Positions 27,494 to 36,179 are shown, counted from the first letter of the stretch. The stretch is 64,000 nt of DNA from JAVXCQ01 sp036659415 (GCA_036659415.1 JAVXCQ010000004.1:1-64000); one strand, 5' to 3'. The notes: generated by a model from the sequence alone, not told the origin. A program made the numbers and translations.

Positions 27494-27977
27494 TGAAGCC
27501 TATGAATTCGCGTTAAACCGTTTATCATACAGGGATTATAGTCAAAAAGACTTAGAAGTAAAGCTGGCGGGCAGATTATGTCCGCCGGATATCATTGAGC
27601 AAGTGGTCAATAAGCTGGTGGATTACGCCTTTGTTAATGATGAGCGTTATGCCGAAAAGGTTTTTAAAAATTGGTTAGCCAAAAAATATTATGGCAGTAA
27701 TCATCTGCGGATGGAGCTTCATAAAAAAGTTGTACGGGAGGATTTAATCCCGCAAATGCTACAAAAATTGTCAACGGAAGAAGAGTTAGAACGAGCACTA
27801 AATGCGGCTCAAAGTTACCGCAAAAAGAATTATAAAAAGTACGGCGAAAAGAATAGAGAATGTATTGCTAACCTGGCACGAGCATTAACAGCAAAGGGAT
27901 TTAGCGGTAGTATGATCAGATTAACCTTTAACAGATTGGAAAGTAATTGGGATGAGGAGTCGCAACTTGACACCTAG
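27453..27977 (+). CDS. recX: RecX family regulator of RecA
   Basis: Small helical protein that modulates RecA filaments, consistent with its overlap with recA. The 174-residue product contains the RecX repeats: ALNRLSYRDYSQKDLEVKL (about 20), VVNKLVDYAFVNDERYAEKVF, and a third helical triad near the C-terminus (LARALTAKGFSGSMIRL). The start is uncertain: ATG 27453 (AAGGTAG upstream, 41-bp overlap with recA) or TTG 27480. Its last codons contain the -35 element of the rny promoter. Confidence 0.88.
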   Translation, partial: QMSWKPKKPLTNYNEAYEFALNRLSYRDYSQKDLEVKLAGRLCPPDIIEQVVNKLVDYAFVNDERYAEKVFKNWLAKKYYGSNHLRMELHKKVVREDLIPQMLQKLSTEEELERALNAAQSYRKKNYKKYGEKNRECIANLARALTAKGFSGSMIRLTFNRLESNWDEESQLDT

Positions 27978-27995
27978 CACAAAAACAGATAGAAT
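27967..27995 (+). promoter_or_regulatory. rny promoter
   Basis: Consensus TTGACA (27967-27972), 17-bp spacer, TAGAAT (27990-27995). It overlaps the recX stop codon. Transcription from about 28002 gives a leader of about 100 nt containing the hairpin at 28037. Confidence 0.78.
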
Positions 27996-28036
27996 TAACC
28001 TATCCAATCGTGTTAATGTTTAATTATGTTATCCAC

Positions 28037-28073
28037 GAGGCGACATAGATTTTGATGTTGCCTCATTTGTTTT
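28037..28073 (+). terminator. Hairpin with T-run in the rny leader (terminator or attenuator)
   Basis: GAGGCGACAT pairs with ATGTTGCCTC (28037-28046 with 28055-28064, one G-U pair), followed by a T-rich run. It ends recX transcripts, but it also lies inside the rny leader downstream of the rny promoter, so it may attenuate rny. Its 3' arm (CCTCA, 28061-28065) is complementary to TGAGG (28087-28091) at the rny ribosome site, giving an alternative pairing. Confidence 0.65.
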
Positions 28074-28102
28074 ATTCAAATCAAACTGAGGAGGTGTAGA
28101 TT

Positions 28103-29638
28103 ATTTTAGAAATAATCGGGATTTCCGTCGGTGTTGGTATTGTTGGTGGTGCTATCGGTTATTTAGTACGTAAAAATATTGCTGAAGGCAAAATTGCTAC
28201 TGCTGAAGAAACTGCTATTCGTATCGTCCAAGATGCCGAAAAAACCGGCGAGGCTAAAAGAAAAGAAGCTTTACTAGAAGCTAAAGAAGAGATTCATCGT
28301 CTGCGTTCTGATATGGAACGTGAAAATAAAGAACGACGCTCAGAGTTACAACGTTCGGAACGACGCCTAGTACAAAAAGAAGAAAATCTTGATAAAAAAC
28401 TAGATTCTTATGAAAAGAAAGAAGAACATTTAATTACGCAAGAAACTAAATTGCGCGACAGCCAAGACAAGGTTGATGCTCTTTATGGCAAGCAAATAGT
28501 TGAGCTAGAACGTTTAGCTGGCTTAAGTGCAGACGAAGCTAAGAAAGAACTACTGGATAATGTGGCAGATGATATCAGACACGAAACTGCAGTTCTCATT
28601 AAAGATTTAGAACAACAAGCCAAGGACGAAGCAGATAAGAAAGCACGGGAAATTATTTCCATGGCTATTCAACGTTGTGCAGCTGACCATGTGGCAGAAA
28701 CTACTGTTTCCGTTGTTACATTACCCAATGATGAGATGAAGGGGCGTATTATTGGCCGTGAGGGTCGTAATATCAGAACCTTGGAAACTTTAACTGGTAT
28801 CGACTTGATTATTGATGATACCCCGGAAGCTGTCATTATTTCCGGTTTTGACCCAGTACGCCGTGAGGTGGCACGTACCGCATTAGAAAAATTGATTAAT
28901 GATGGTCGTATTCATCCTGCCCGTATTGAGGAAATGGTAGAAAAAGCACAAAAAGAAGTAGAACAAAAAATTAAAGAAGCCGGTGAACAAGCTACCTTTG
29001 AAACAGGTGTACATGGTTTGCATCCGGAACTTATTAAATTGTTAGGGCGCCTTAAATATCGTACCAGTTATGGTCAAAATGTTTTGAAACACGCTATTGA
29101 GGTATCTCATTTAGCAGGACTTATGGCATCAGAACTGGGCGTAGACGTTATGCTTGCTAAACGTGCTGGATTATTACACGATATTGGCAAAGCAGTTGAC
29201 CACGAAATGGAAGGTTCACACGTGGAAATTGGTGGCGACATTGCTAAAAAATACCGTGAATCCGACCTTATTATTAACTCGATTATGGCACATCATGGTG
29301 ACATTGAGCCAACTTCCGTAGAAGCTGTCCTGGTTGCCGCCGCAGATGCTATTTCAGCAGCTAGACCGGGTGCACGTCGTGAAACCCTAGAAAGTTACTT
29401 GAAACGTTTAACTCGATTGGAAGAGATTTCTGAGTCCTTTGAGGGCGTAGAAAAATGTTTCGCAGTACAAGCAGGGCGTGAAATTCGTATTATGGTTAAA
29501 CCAGAGTTGGTAGACGATGATACAGCCGTTTTATTGGCAAGGGATATTGCTAAGAAAATTGAATCTGAAATGGAATACCCAGGACAGATTAAGGTTATCA
29601 TTATTCGTGAAACACGCGCAGTTGACTACGCAAAATAA
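28103..29638 (+). CDS. rny: Ribonuclease Y, non-canonical ATT start
   Basis: Membrane-anchored endoribonuclease that initiates mRNA decay. From 28103 the product has 511 residues, close to the roughly 520 of Bacillus. It has an N-terminal membrane helix rich in Gly/Val/Ile ending in GYLVRK (about 1-25), a long coiled coil (about 30-190), a KH domain with GRIIGREGRNIRTLE (about 213), and an HD domain with LKHAIEVSHLAG and LLHDIGKAVDHE (about 330-375). The first in-frame ATG (28313) would delete the membrane anchor and part of the coiled coil. No ATG, GTG, TTG or CTG exists between the upstream stop (28097) and there. AGGAGG (28089-28094) is 8 bases from ATT 28103; ATT 28100 is also possible. 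Confidence 0.9.
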   Translation: MLEIIGISVGVGIVGGAIGYLVRKNIAEGKIATAEETAIRIVQDAEKTGEAKRKEALLEAKEEIHRLRSDMERENKERRSELQRSERRLVQKEENLDKKLDSYEKKEEHLITQETKLRDSQDKVDALYGKQIVELERLAGLSADEAKKELLDNVADDIRHETAVLIKDLEQQAKDEADKKAREIISMAIQRCAADHVAETTVSVVTLPNDEMKGRIIGREGRNIRTLETLTGIDLIIDDTPEAVIISGFDPVRREVARTALEKLINDGRIHPARIEEMVEKAQKEVEQKIKEAGEQATFETGVHGLHPELIKLLGRLKYRTSYGQNVLKHAIEVSHLAGLMASELGVDVMLAKRAGLLHDIGKAVDHEMEGSHVEIGGDIAKKYRESDLIINSIMAHHGDIEPTSVEAVLVAAADAISAARPGARRETLESYLKRLTRLEEISESFEGVEKCFAVQAGREIRIMVKPELVDDDTAVLLARDIAKKIESEMEYPGQIKVIIIRETRAVDYAK

Positions 29639-29644
29639 TAAATT

Positions 29645-29687
29645 AAGCCGCTGCTTCCAATTATTTGGGGCAGCGGCTTTTAGTTTT
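29645..29687 (+). terminator. rny terminator
   Basis: AAGCCGCTGC pairs perfectly with GCAGCGGCTT (29645-29654 with 29670-29679) and is followed by a T-rich run. Confidence 0.9.
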
Positions 29688-29730
29688 ATGGTATAATACT
29701 AACTAGTCAAATGATATCGGAGGAATGTAG

Positions 29731-30132
29731 ATGAGGATCGAAGGTGCTGGCGGTTGTTTTGAAAACCGCATTTATGAATTACAAGCAGATGCTGCTTGGC
29801 AGATTATATTATTGGTGGTAGCAGAAATTGGTGTTTTGGTGACCAAACAGGATGCAGAGGCACGTTTACTTGACGGGAAACTAGGGAAAAAAATGATTAA
29901 TATCGGCGTCCAAAAAATGGACGAAGAAAGTTGCCAGATTTTTGTCGATACTCGCAAGGAAACCCTGCAAGTATATAGCTGGAAGCCAGAAGAGGGCGAA
30001 GTAAATGCTTTTTACGCTTCTTTTGAAAAGAAGATTAAAGAATATGCTGCCTTTATCCTGTGTCCTAACTGTACTGCTAAAATTAGCTCCAGTGCAAAGT
30101 TCTGTCCTGAATGTGGCGCACCGGTGAAATAA
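29731..30132 (+). CDS. Small zinc-ribbon protein of unknown function
   Basis: 133 residues, family not recognised. The N-terminal part (about 1-100) is predicted alpha/beta, with a hydrophobic helix AAWQIILLVVAEIGVLV (about 21-37) that looks buried rather than transmembrane. The C-terminus is a classical zinc ribbon with CPNC (about 111) and CPECGAPVK at the very end. Expression is from an extended -10 promoter (TGGTATAAT, 29689-29697) just behind the rny terminator, with GGAGG before the ATG. It is a single gene facing rpmB across a shared terminator. The ribbon suggests nucleic acid or protein binding, without further support. Confidence 0.82.
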   Translation: MRIEGAGGCFENRIYELQADAAWQIILLVVAEIGVLVTKQDAEARLLDGKLGKKMINIGVQKMDEESCQIFVDTRKETLQVYSWKPEEGEVNAFYASFEKKIKEYAAFILCPNCTAKISSSAKFCPECGAPVK

Positions 30133-30136
30133 AAAA

Positions 30137-30173
30137 GAAACCAACTACCGTTATGGTATTTGGTTTCATTTTT
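30137..30173. terminator. Bidirectional terminator between the zinc-ribbon gene and rpmB
   Basis: A 13-bp stem with one mismatch, from GAAACCAA (30137) to TTGGTTTC (30160-30167), with T-runs at the 3' side on both strands. Confidence 0.85.
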
Positions 30174-30186
30174 ATAGGATATACAA

Positions 30187-30378
30187 TTAGATTGCGCGGG
30201 TGACTTTCCCGGAGCGTAGGCAGCGAGTGCAAACATTAAGTCGACGAGTGGAGCCCTCAACAACAGCTCTCACGCGTTGAATGTTTGGTTTCCAAGTACG
30301 TTTTGTATGTCTATTAGAGTGACTGACGTTATTACCAGCCGCTTCACCTTTACCGCAGATTTCACAAATACATGCCAT
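30187..30378 (-). CDS. rpmB: 50S ribosomal protein L28
   Basis: Ribosomal protein L28, 63 residues. It has GNNVSHSNRHTKRTWKPNIQ (about 15) and two cysteine pairs, CEIC (about 5) and CTRC (about 50), the zinc-binding (C+) form. The ATG has GGAGGTGG upstream on the minus strand. A candidate promoter lies at 30434-30463 (TTGCAA, 18 bp, TAAGAT, minus strand). Transcribed away from recG. Confidence 0.97.
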   Translation of the reverse strand: MACICEICGKGEAAGNNVSHSNRHTKRTWKPNIQRVRAVVEGSTRRLNVCTRCLRSGKVTRAI

Positions 30379-30433
30379 AGTCCCACCTCCTTTAATTAGT
30401 AGGGCAATACCTTTTCATAAATTCAACAATAAT

Positions 30434-30463
30434 ATCTTACCATAGAGTAATGTTAAATTGCAA
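30434..30463 (-). promoter_or_regulatory. Candidate rpmB promoter
   Basis: Minus strand TTGCAA (30463-30458), 18-bp spacer, TAAGAT (30439-30434). The match is moderate; it is the best pair in the 122 bases between rpmB and recG. Confidence 0.4.
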
Positions 30464-30500
30464 GTAAAAATAAAAAAGTCTTAAGTAGGTGGTGATTTTA

Positions 30501-32564
30501 ATGTGGTGGCAGGAGCAAATATCCAGTTTAAAGGGCATTGGTGTGAAAAAAGCCCTAGATTTTGCTAAGTTAGATATTTTTACGGTGGGCGATTTATTAA
30601 ATAAATATCCTCGTCTAGATAGTTATTTGGATTATTCTCGCGTTAAAACGATTAAAGAACTAAATACTAACAACCAAAAGGAAATTTTTGCTGCGGAAGT
30701 GGTGACTATTGTGGAACGCCGTTCCCATAACGGGAAAAGTTATACCTGTGTTACGTTACGAGATGCTACTGCTTACGCTGAAGCGTATTTATTTTTTAAT
30801 CAACGTTTTCAAGCCAAAAAGCTTAAGCCGGAGATGAAAGTGCTAGTGACCGGTAAAGTCAAACCGGGACGAACGGCTAAAACTATTACCGAAGTTTTTA
30901 TTCAACCATTGGAAGAACAGGGAAGCCAACAGGGGCTAGGCATTCTGCCCATCTATAACCTAGCTGGCTCACTCACACAAAATAATTTGCGTAGTGCTGT
31001 GCGTCAAGCCTTGGCCTTAGCACGCAATTCGCTACCGGAATCTTTACCGGCTAGCCTTATTGCCAGCGAACATTTAATGGGTAGGCTGGCAGCCTTGGAA
31101 AATATTCACTTCCCAACGAATTGGGCCCAGTTTCACCAAGCTAAAAACAGATTGGTCTTTGAAGAATTATTTCTTTTGCAATGCGGATTACTCTACTACA
31201 GAAATAAAGTTAAGGGAACGAAGCAAGGTGTGCAGCATGGTCACGGCACTAAGTTGTGCCAAAAGCTAGTGGAGCAGTTACCGTTTACTTTGACACCGGC
31301 GCAGCAACAAGCCTGGCAAGAAATTGCTTGCGATATGGAAGCCGCTAAACCGATGCATCGCTTATTACAAGGTGATGTTGGTTCCGGTAAAACCGTAGTG
31401 GCCGCCTTAGCCCTAGCTAAAACCGCTGAAAACGGCCACCAAGGCTGTATAATGGTACCAACTGAGATACTAGCGGGACAACATTTTACTACGCTGTGTG
31501 AGCTATTAAAGCCGTTAGGACTACAAGTAGAAATACTCACCAGTAGCGTTAAAAATGCCAAGCGGCAGGAAATCTTAGCGGCTCTAGCTAGCGGTGAAGT
31601 TAATATCTTAGTCGGTACCCATGCGCTTATTCAAGACGGGGTTGTTTTCAGGGATTTAGCATTAGTCGTTACCGATGAACAGCACCGTTTCGGGGTGGAA
31701 CAAAGAAGCAGACTAACGAATAAATCGCACTATGCTCCTGACGTTTTAATTATGACAGCTACCCCTATACCACGTACTTTAGCTTTAACCGTTTACGGTG
31801 ACCTAGATGTGTCAAGTATGAAAGATTTACCGCCGGGACGCCGCCAAATCACAACCCTGTGTTATACTAATGATAAACGTGCAGAGGTTTATGAAGGTTT
31901 GGTTAGGCAGATACAAGACGGCAGACAAGCCTACATTGTATGTCCGCTGATTGCAGAGTCGGAAACTATTGATGCACACGCGGCAACAGCTGTCTTTGCG
32001 GAATTGCAAAAAACGTATTTGCGCAAAGTCCCCTGTGCTTTGCTCCATGGCAAGTTAAAAGCTCAGGAGAAGGAGGCGGTGATGCAAGCTTTTAGTAGTG
32101 GCGAACTCAAAGTTTTAATCGCTACCACCGTAATAGAAGTAGGTGTCAACGTGCCTAATGCTAGTTTAATGGTGATTGAAGGGGCAGATCGTTTTGGACT
32201 AGCTCAAATGCACCAATTAAGAGGACGGGTAGGACGGGGTAACGCACAATCCTATTGTGTCTTGCTCACCGATACGGATAACCCAGATACTCTTAATCGT
32301 TTGCAAGTACTACGTAATTCTACGGACGGCTTTTTGTTAGCGGAAAAAGACTTAGAATTGCGAGGAGCAGGGCAATTGTTTGGTTTACGTCAACACGGTT
32401 TACCTGATCTATATATTGCTGATATTCTTCAAGATGCGGACGTTTTGCAACGAGCTAGAACCTTAGCTTTGGTAGCATTAGCTGATCAAGTTTTATTTGA
32501 CCAAATAAAAACTGCACTTTGCAGTCAATTTGACACCAGATTCCAAGGAATTTTTTATTCTTAA
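30501..32564 (+). CDS. recG: ATP-dependent DNA helicase RecG
   Basis: Branch-migrating helicase acting at stalled forks and Holliday junctions. The 687-residue protein has the N-terminal HhH and OB wedge domain (SSLKGIGVKKALDF near 7). Its helicase motifs are GDVGSGKTVVA (about 294), DEQHRFGVEQR (about 394), TATPIPRTLAL (about 420), and the C-terminal GADRFGLAQMHQLRGRVGRG (about 565). ATG 30501 is preferred over GTG 30489 because GGTGGTG (30488-30494) is the ribosome site. The VTT-domain gene follows after 17 bases. Confidence 0.97.
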   Translation: MWWQEQISSLKGIGVKKALDFAKLDIFTVGDLLNKYPRLDSYLDYSRVKTIKELNTNNQKEIFAAEVVTIVERRSHNGKSYTCVTLRDATAYAEAYLFFNQRFQAKKLKPEMKVLVTGKVKPGRTAKTITEVFIQPLEEQGSQQGLGILPIYNLAGSLTQNNLRSAVRQALALARNSLPESLPASLIASEHLMGRLAALENIHFPTNWAQFHQAKNRLVFEELFLLQCGLLYYRNKVKGTKQGVQHGHGTKLCQKLVEQLPFTLTPAQQQAWQEIACDMEAAKPMHRLLQGDVGSGKTVVAALALAKTAENGHQGCIMVPTEILAGQHFTTLCELLKPLGLQVEILTSSVKNAKRQEILAALASGEVNILVGTHALIQDGVVFRDLALVVTDEQHRFGVEQRSRLTNKSHYAPDVLIMTATPIPRTLALTVYGDLDVSSMKDLPPGRRQITTLCYTNDKRAEVYEGLVRQIQDGRQAYIVCPLIAESETIDAHAATAVFAELQKTYLRKVPCALLHGKLKAQEKEAVMQAFSSGELKVLIATTVIEVGVNVPNASLMVIEGADRFGLAQMHQLRGRVGRGNAQSYCVLLTDTDNPDTLNRLQVLRNSTDGFLLAEKDLELRGAGQLFGLRQHGLPDLYIADILQDADVLQRARTLALVALADQVLFDQIKTALCSQFDTRFQGIFYS

Positions 32565-32581
32565 AAAATGAGGTAGAAACG

Positions 32582-33286
32582 ATGCAGGTAGAAAATAAAT
32601 CGGGGGAACACCAGCAACTCTATGTTAAGGTGGTATCCCTGGTCTTACTAATGGGTTTAGTAGTAACTATTCAGTTTTTGGCGCCAGATTTTTTTCCTCA
32701 AATTTGGCGTTTAGCTACCAATGGCAATTTAGATGAAATTCTTGAATTTTTACGTTCTTACGGAGCGTGGGCGATTGTTGTTAGCTTTTTGCTCGATATT
32801 TTAGTTAATGCTGTCGGCTTTTTACCTTCGATTTTTATTTCTACGGCTAATGGTCTCCTATTTGGTTTACCTGTGGGGATTATAGTGTCGTGGCTAGCAG
32901 AGTCGGTGGGCGTGATTCTGAGCTTTTTGCTCATGCGTTATTTTTTTCGTGGTTCTGCAGAAAAGCTGATTATTAAAAGTAATAATTTGGCTAAATTAGA
33001 TGAAATGAGTGGCAACAGTGGCTGGCAGGCCATGGCCTTGGCGAGAACCTTACCTTATTTTCCCTCCGGTATTTTAACGGCGCTGGGAGCCGTAAGCAAA
33101 ATGAGCGTGCGGGATTATGTGCTGGCTACGTTTATCGGCAAATTTCCATCCACGGCACTGGAAGTAATTGTAGGCCATGATGCGGTTAACTACCAAACGC
33201 ATTTGCACCGTTTAGCTATCTTCGCCACTTTAATAGCAGTCACTTATTGTTATATTATCTGGCGTAAACAACAGAAAAAGCAATAA
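32582..33286 (+). CDS. TVP38/TMEM64 (VTT/DedA-like) membrane protein
   Basis: Integral inner-membrane protein of the TVP38/TMEM64 group, 234 residues, with about five hydrophobic segments. The family core ISTANGLLFGLPVGIIVSWL (about 100-120) is followed by RTLPYFPSGILTALGAVSKM (about 157) and GKFPSTALEV (about 195). Proteins of this superfamily are implicated in lipid transport across the membrane; the substrate here is unknown. It likely shares a transcript with recG and is followed by a strong terminator. Confidence 0.88.
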   Translation: MQVENKSGEHQQLYVKVVSLVLLMGLVVTIQFLAPDFFPQIWRLATNGNLDEILEFLRSYGAWAIVVSFLLDILVNAVGFLPSIFISTANGLLFGLPVGIIVSWLAESVGVILSFLLMRYFFRGSAEKLIIKSNNLAKLDEMSGNSGWQAMALARTLPYFPSGILTALGAVSKMSVRDYVLATFIGKFPSTALEVIVGHDAVNYQTHLHRLAIFATLIAVTYCYIIWRKQQKKQ

Positions 33287-33293
33287 TGATAAT

Positions 33294-33338
33294 AGCGGTC
33301 TTCGCGCAAGTGACAAATCTTGCCGAGGCCGCTTTTTC
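33294..33338 (+). terminator. Terminator after the VTT-domain gene
   Basis: A long hairpin from AGCGGTC (33294) to GGCCGCT (33327-33333), with an inner GCAAG/CTTGC stem, then TTTTT. The remaining 160 bases before the EF-G-like gene hold no further feature I can support. Confidence 0.85.
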
Positions 33339-33498
33339 TTGAGTCCTAGGTTCAAGGGACGGTAAGAAAACTGTCAATTAATTTACAGAAGCCTTGAAAA
33401 TATTATTATTTACCGGCAACTTAACAAAAAAGCAGGAATATACCGACGCGTCATAGAACTATTACACTATCTAAATATTTCGGATAGGGGGAAACATT

Positions 33499-35562
33499 AT
33501 GAAAGAGTACACTGGAGATCGGATTAGAAACGTCGCAATTGTAGGTCATGGTGGAGCTGGAACCACATCAGTTACAGAGGCTTTGCTCTATCGTTCAGGA
33601 GCAATTTCACGGATGTGCAAAGTCGAAGATGGAGCTACCACCACGGACTATGAACCAGAAGAAATTAAACGTAAAGTCTCTGTTAATGCCACCTTGGCGC
33701 CGGTAGAGTGGCGAGATTCCAAAATTAATTTTATTGATACCCCTGGTTTTGCAGATTTTGTTGCTGAAGTCAAAGGTGCTTTTCGTGCAGTAGACAGTGC
33801 GCTGATTGTTGTTTGTGCAACTTCCGGCGTGCAGGTAGGTACGGAGCAGTGCTGGAAATTGGCAGAAGAAGCCGGTTTACCAAGAATAGTATTTGTGAAT
33901 AAGATGGATCGTGAAAATGCAGATTATGATGCTATTTTGGAGAACTTACGGAGTAAATTCGGCAAACGGGTGTTGCCGCTGGAATTGCCTTTAGGTAAAG
34001 AAGCGGCTTTTGAAGGGGTTATTGATGTTTACAAAATGAAAGCATACCGTGCTCAGGGTAATAGTTCAGAAGAAATGGAAATTCCAGCTGATATGCTTAC
34101 CTGGGCGCAAGCCGCACATGACAAGATGGTAGAAGCAGCGGTAGAAGCTGACGATGATTGTATGCTCCGTTATTTAGAAGGGGAAACTATTAGCGACGAA
34201 GAGATAAAAAAATGTCTGATTAAAGGTATTCGTAATGCGATTATTTTTCCAGTAATTTGCGGTAGTGCTTACAAAAACATTGGTTTAGGTCGGTTAATGA
34301 ATGCGATTATTGACTATACCTATCCTGGTATTTTAAATGACTTTATTGTTACCAATGAAAAAACCGGTGAAGAAGAAATACGTGATGCTAATGCGCCAAC
34401 AGCTGCTTTGGTGTTCAAAACCACCTCCGATCCTTTCGTTGGTCGGTTAAGTTTCTTTAGGGTATTTTCCGGCAAGCTAGTCAGTGATTCTACTGTCTAC
34501 AATTCCAGCCGTGAGAAAGATGAACGCATTGGAGCGCTCTTTACCATGCAAGGTAAAACCCAAATTCCATTGAAAGAAATTTCTGCCGGCGATATTGGGG
34601 TTGTTTCTAAACTGCAATATACGGCTACAGGCGATACTATTAGTGATAAAGCGTCCCCAGTTGTTTTTGCGCCGATTGCTTTCCCTCTGCCGATGTATAC
34701 TAGGGCGATTTATGCTAAAAAGAAAGGCGAGGAAGAGAAAATTTCCACTGCTCTTAATCGTTTAATGGAAGAAGACCCCACCATTATCATTACCAAAAAC
34801 ACCGTCACTAAAGAAACTTTGATTAGTGGTATGGGGGATCAACATATTGAGATTATCATGGAAAGAATGCTCCGCAAATTTGGCGTAGAAGCGGAGCTGA
34901 AAGCGCCTATTATTGAATATCGTGAAACTATTCGTGGTAGTGCCGAAGTTGAAGGTAAACATAAGAAACAAAGCGGTGGGCATGGACAATACGGTCACGT
35001 TGTGATTAAGATGGAGCCGTTGCCACCGGGTTCCGGCTTTGAATTTGTGGATAAAATTTTTGGCGGGGCTGTGCCGCGCCAATACATTCCTGCGGTAGAA
35101 AAAGGTATGCGGGAATCCTTGGAACACGGTATTTTGGCGGGTTATCCGGTAGTAGACGTGCGTATCACCTTGGTTGATGGTTCTTACCACACGGTGGATT
35201 CGTCTGAAATGGCCTTTAAAATCGCTTCCAATCAGGCCTTTAAAAAAGCTTGTGAAATTGCGAAACCGGTATTGATGGAGCCTTATTATAATCTCGATGT
35301 GCATTGTTCCGAAACAATGATGGGTGATGTTATTGGCGACCTTAATACTAAACGTGGCAGAGTGCTGGGTATGCAAAGCTTAGAAGATGGTATGGCTTGC
35401 GTTAAAGCACAAGTTCCGTTTGCGGAGATTTCTGAATATGCTGTTGATTTACGGGCACTAACTCAGGGGTTAGGAACTTTTGAAATGAAGTTTGACCATT
35501 ATGAAGATGTGCCGATTAAATTAGCGGAAAAGATTGTCGCTGAGCATCTAGCAAAAGCATAA
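33499..35562 (+). CDS. EF-G paralogue (FusA2-type) with altered P-loop
   Basis: Full-length elongation-factor-G-like protein, 687 residues. It has the G domain (about 5-270: DTPGFADF near 75, NKMD near 129), domain II, and domains III-V (GHGQYGHVVIKMEPL near 493, GDVIGDLNTKRGRVLGM near 611). The stand-alone position without rpsL, rpsG or tuf nearby marks it as the paralogue, not the housekeeping FusA. In the P-loop the expected lysine of GxxxxGK[ST] is threonine (GHGGAGTTS), which should weaken GTP phosphate binding. GGGGG precedes the ATG. A strong terminator follows. Function in this organism cannot be inferred. Confidence 0.88.
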   Translation: MKEYTGDRIRNVAIVGHGGAGTTSVTEALLYRSGAISRMCKVEDGATTTDYEPEEIKRKVSVNATLAPVEWRDSKINFIDTPGFADFVAEVKGAFRAVDSALIVVCATSGVQVGTEQCWKLAEEAGLPRIVFVNKMDRENADYDAILENLRSKFGKRVLPLELPLGKEAAFEGVIDVYKMKAYRAQGNSSEEMEIPADMLTWAQAAHDKMVEAAVEADDDCMLRYLEGETISDEEIKKCLIKGIRNAIIFPVICGSAYKNIGLGRLMNAIIDYTYPGILNDFIVTNEKTGEEEIRDANAPTAALVFKTTSDPFVGRLSFFRVFSGKLVSDSTVYNSSREKDERIGALFTMQGKTQIPLKEISAGDIGVVSKLQYTATGDTISDKASPVVFAPIAFPLPMYTRAIYAKKKGEEEKISTALNRLMEEDPTIIITKNTVTKETLISGMGDQHIEIIMERMLRKFGVEAELKAPIIEYRETIRGSAEVEGKHKKQSGGHGQYGHVVIKMEPLPPGSGFEFVDKIFGGAVPRQYIPAVEKGMRESLEHGILAGYPVVDVRITLVDGSYHTVDSSEMAFKIASNQAFKKACEIAKPVLMEPYYNLDVHCSETMMGDVIGDLNTKRGRVLGMQSLEDGMACVKAQVPFAEISEYAVDLRALTQGLGTFEMKFDHYEDVPIKLAEKIVAEHLAKA

Positions 35563-35568
35563 AAACTA

Positions 35569-35605
35569 AACAAGGTTGTCCGTCTTTAGGCGGACAACCT
35601 TGTTT
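35569..35605 (+). terminator. Terminator after the EF-G paralogue
   Basis: AAACAAGGTTGTCCG pairs with CGGACAACCTTGTTT (about 15 bp, 7-base loop), ending in a short T-run. Confidence 0.85.
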
Positions 35606-35648
35606 AATACAAACATTACCAGGAGAGAAGAAAGGTTGTGGGGTTACC

Positions 35649-36098
35649 ATGAAAGTTGAAGAAATTATGGTGAAGAATGTAATCAGTGTTAATCGCAATA
35701 GTTCCATTGAGGAGATTGCCGAAGTATTAACGACTCATGGCGTTTCTGGCTTGCCGGTTTTGAGTGACGGTGGTTATTTGGTTGGTATTGTGACAGAAGG
35801 TGACCTCCTGCGTAGAGAAACTACCCCACGTTTGCCGGAGTTTATCAATATTTTGGGCGCTGTCATTTATTATGAAGGTGTAGAACGCTACAATGAAGAC
35901 TTCAAAAAGATGCTGGCACAAAAAGCCGCCGATATTATGACGGAAGATGTGATTACGGTTAAAGAGGGGACGGATATCGGAGAAGTGGCTCGTTTAATGC
36001 TTGATCACAATATTAAACAAGTACCGGTAGTTGATGGCAGTAAAATGCTAGGTATTGTTTGCCGTGCTGATATTGTTAAATTACTGTTAAAAAAATAA
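35649..36098 (+). CDS. CBS-domain pair protein
   Basis: 149 residues consisting of two CBS domains: about 7-60 (VKNVISVNRNSSIEEIAEVL, GVSGLPVL, LVGIVTEGDLLRRE) and about 95-149 (DIMTEDVITV, QVPVVDGSKMLGIVCRADIV). No catalytic domain is fused. Such stand-alone pairs usually bind adenosine nucleotides and act as small energy sensors; the partner is unknown. The start ATG fits the CBS fold; the ribosome site is weak. It stands alone between a terminator and the tkt gene. Confidence 0.9.
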   Translation: MKVEEIMVKNVISVNRNSSIEEIAEVLTTHGVSGLPVLSDGGYLVGIVTEGDLLRRETTPRLPEFINILGAVIYYEGVERYNEDFKKMLAQKAADIMTEDVITVKEGTDIGEVARLMLDHNIKQVPVVDGSKMLGIVCRADIVKLLLKK

Positions 36099-36179
36099 CA
36101 TTTCAGGCTTTCTTTTGCCGTTACTTTATCTTATAATGGGTAAAGAGTATCCGGCACAGGACTTTAAGGAGGTTCATAC

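Noticed and set aside
28313..29638. A shorter 441-residue RNase Y starting at ATG 28313
   Set aside because: It removes the membrane anchor and part of the coiled coil, has no ribosome site, and the conserved coding sequence continues upstream to 28103.
34762..35376. 204-residue open frame antisense to the EF-G paralogue
   Set aside because: It is a shadow of the coding strand, with no ribosome site and a His/Phe/Asn-rich composition unlike a real protein.
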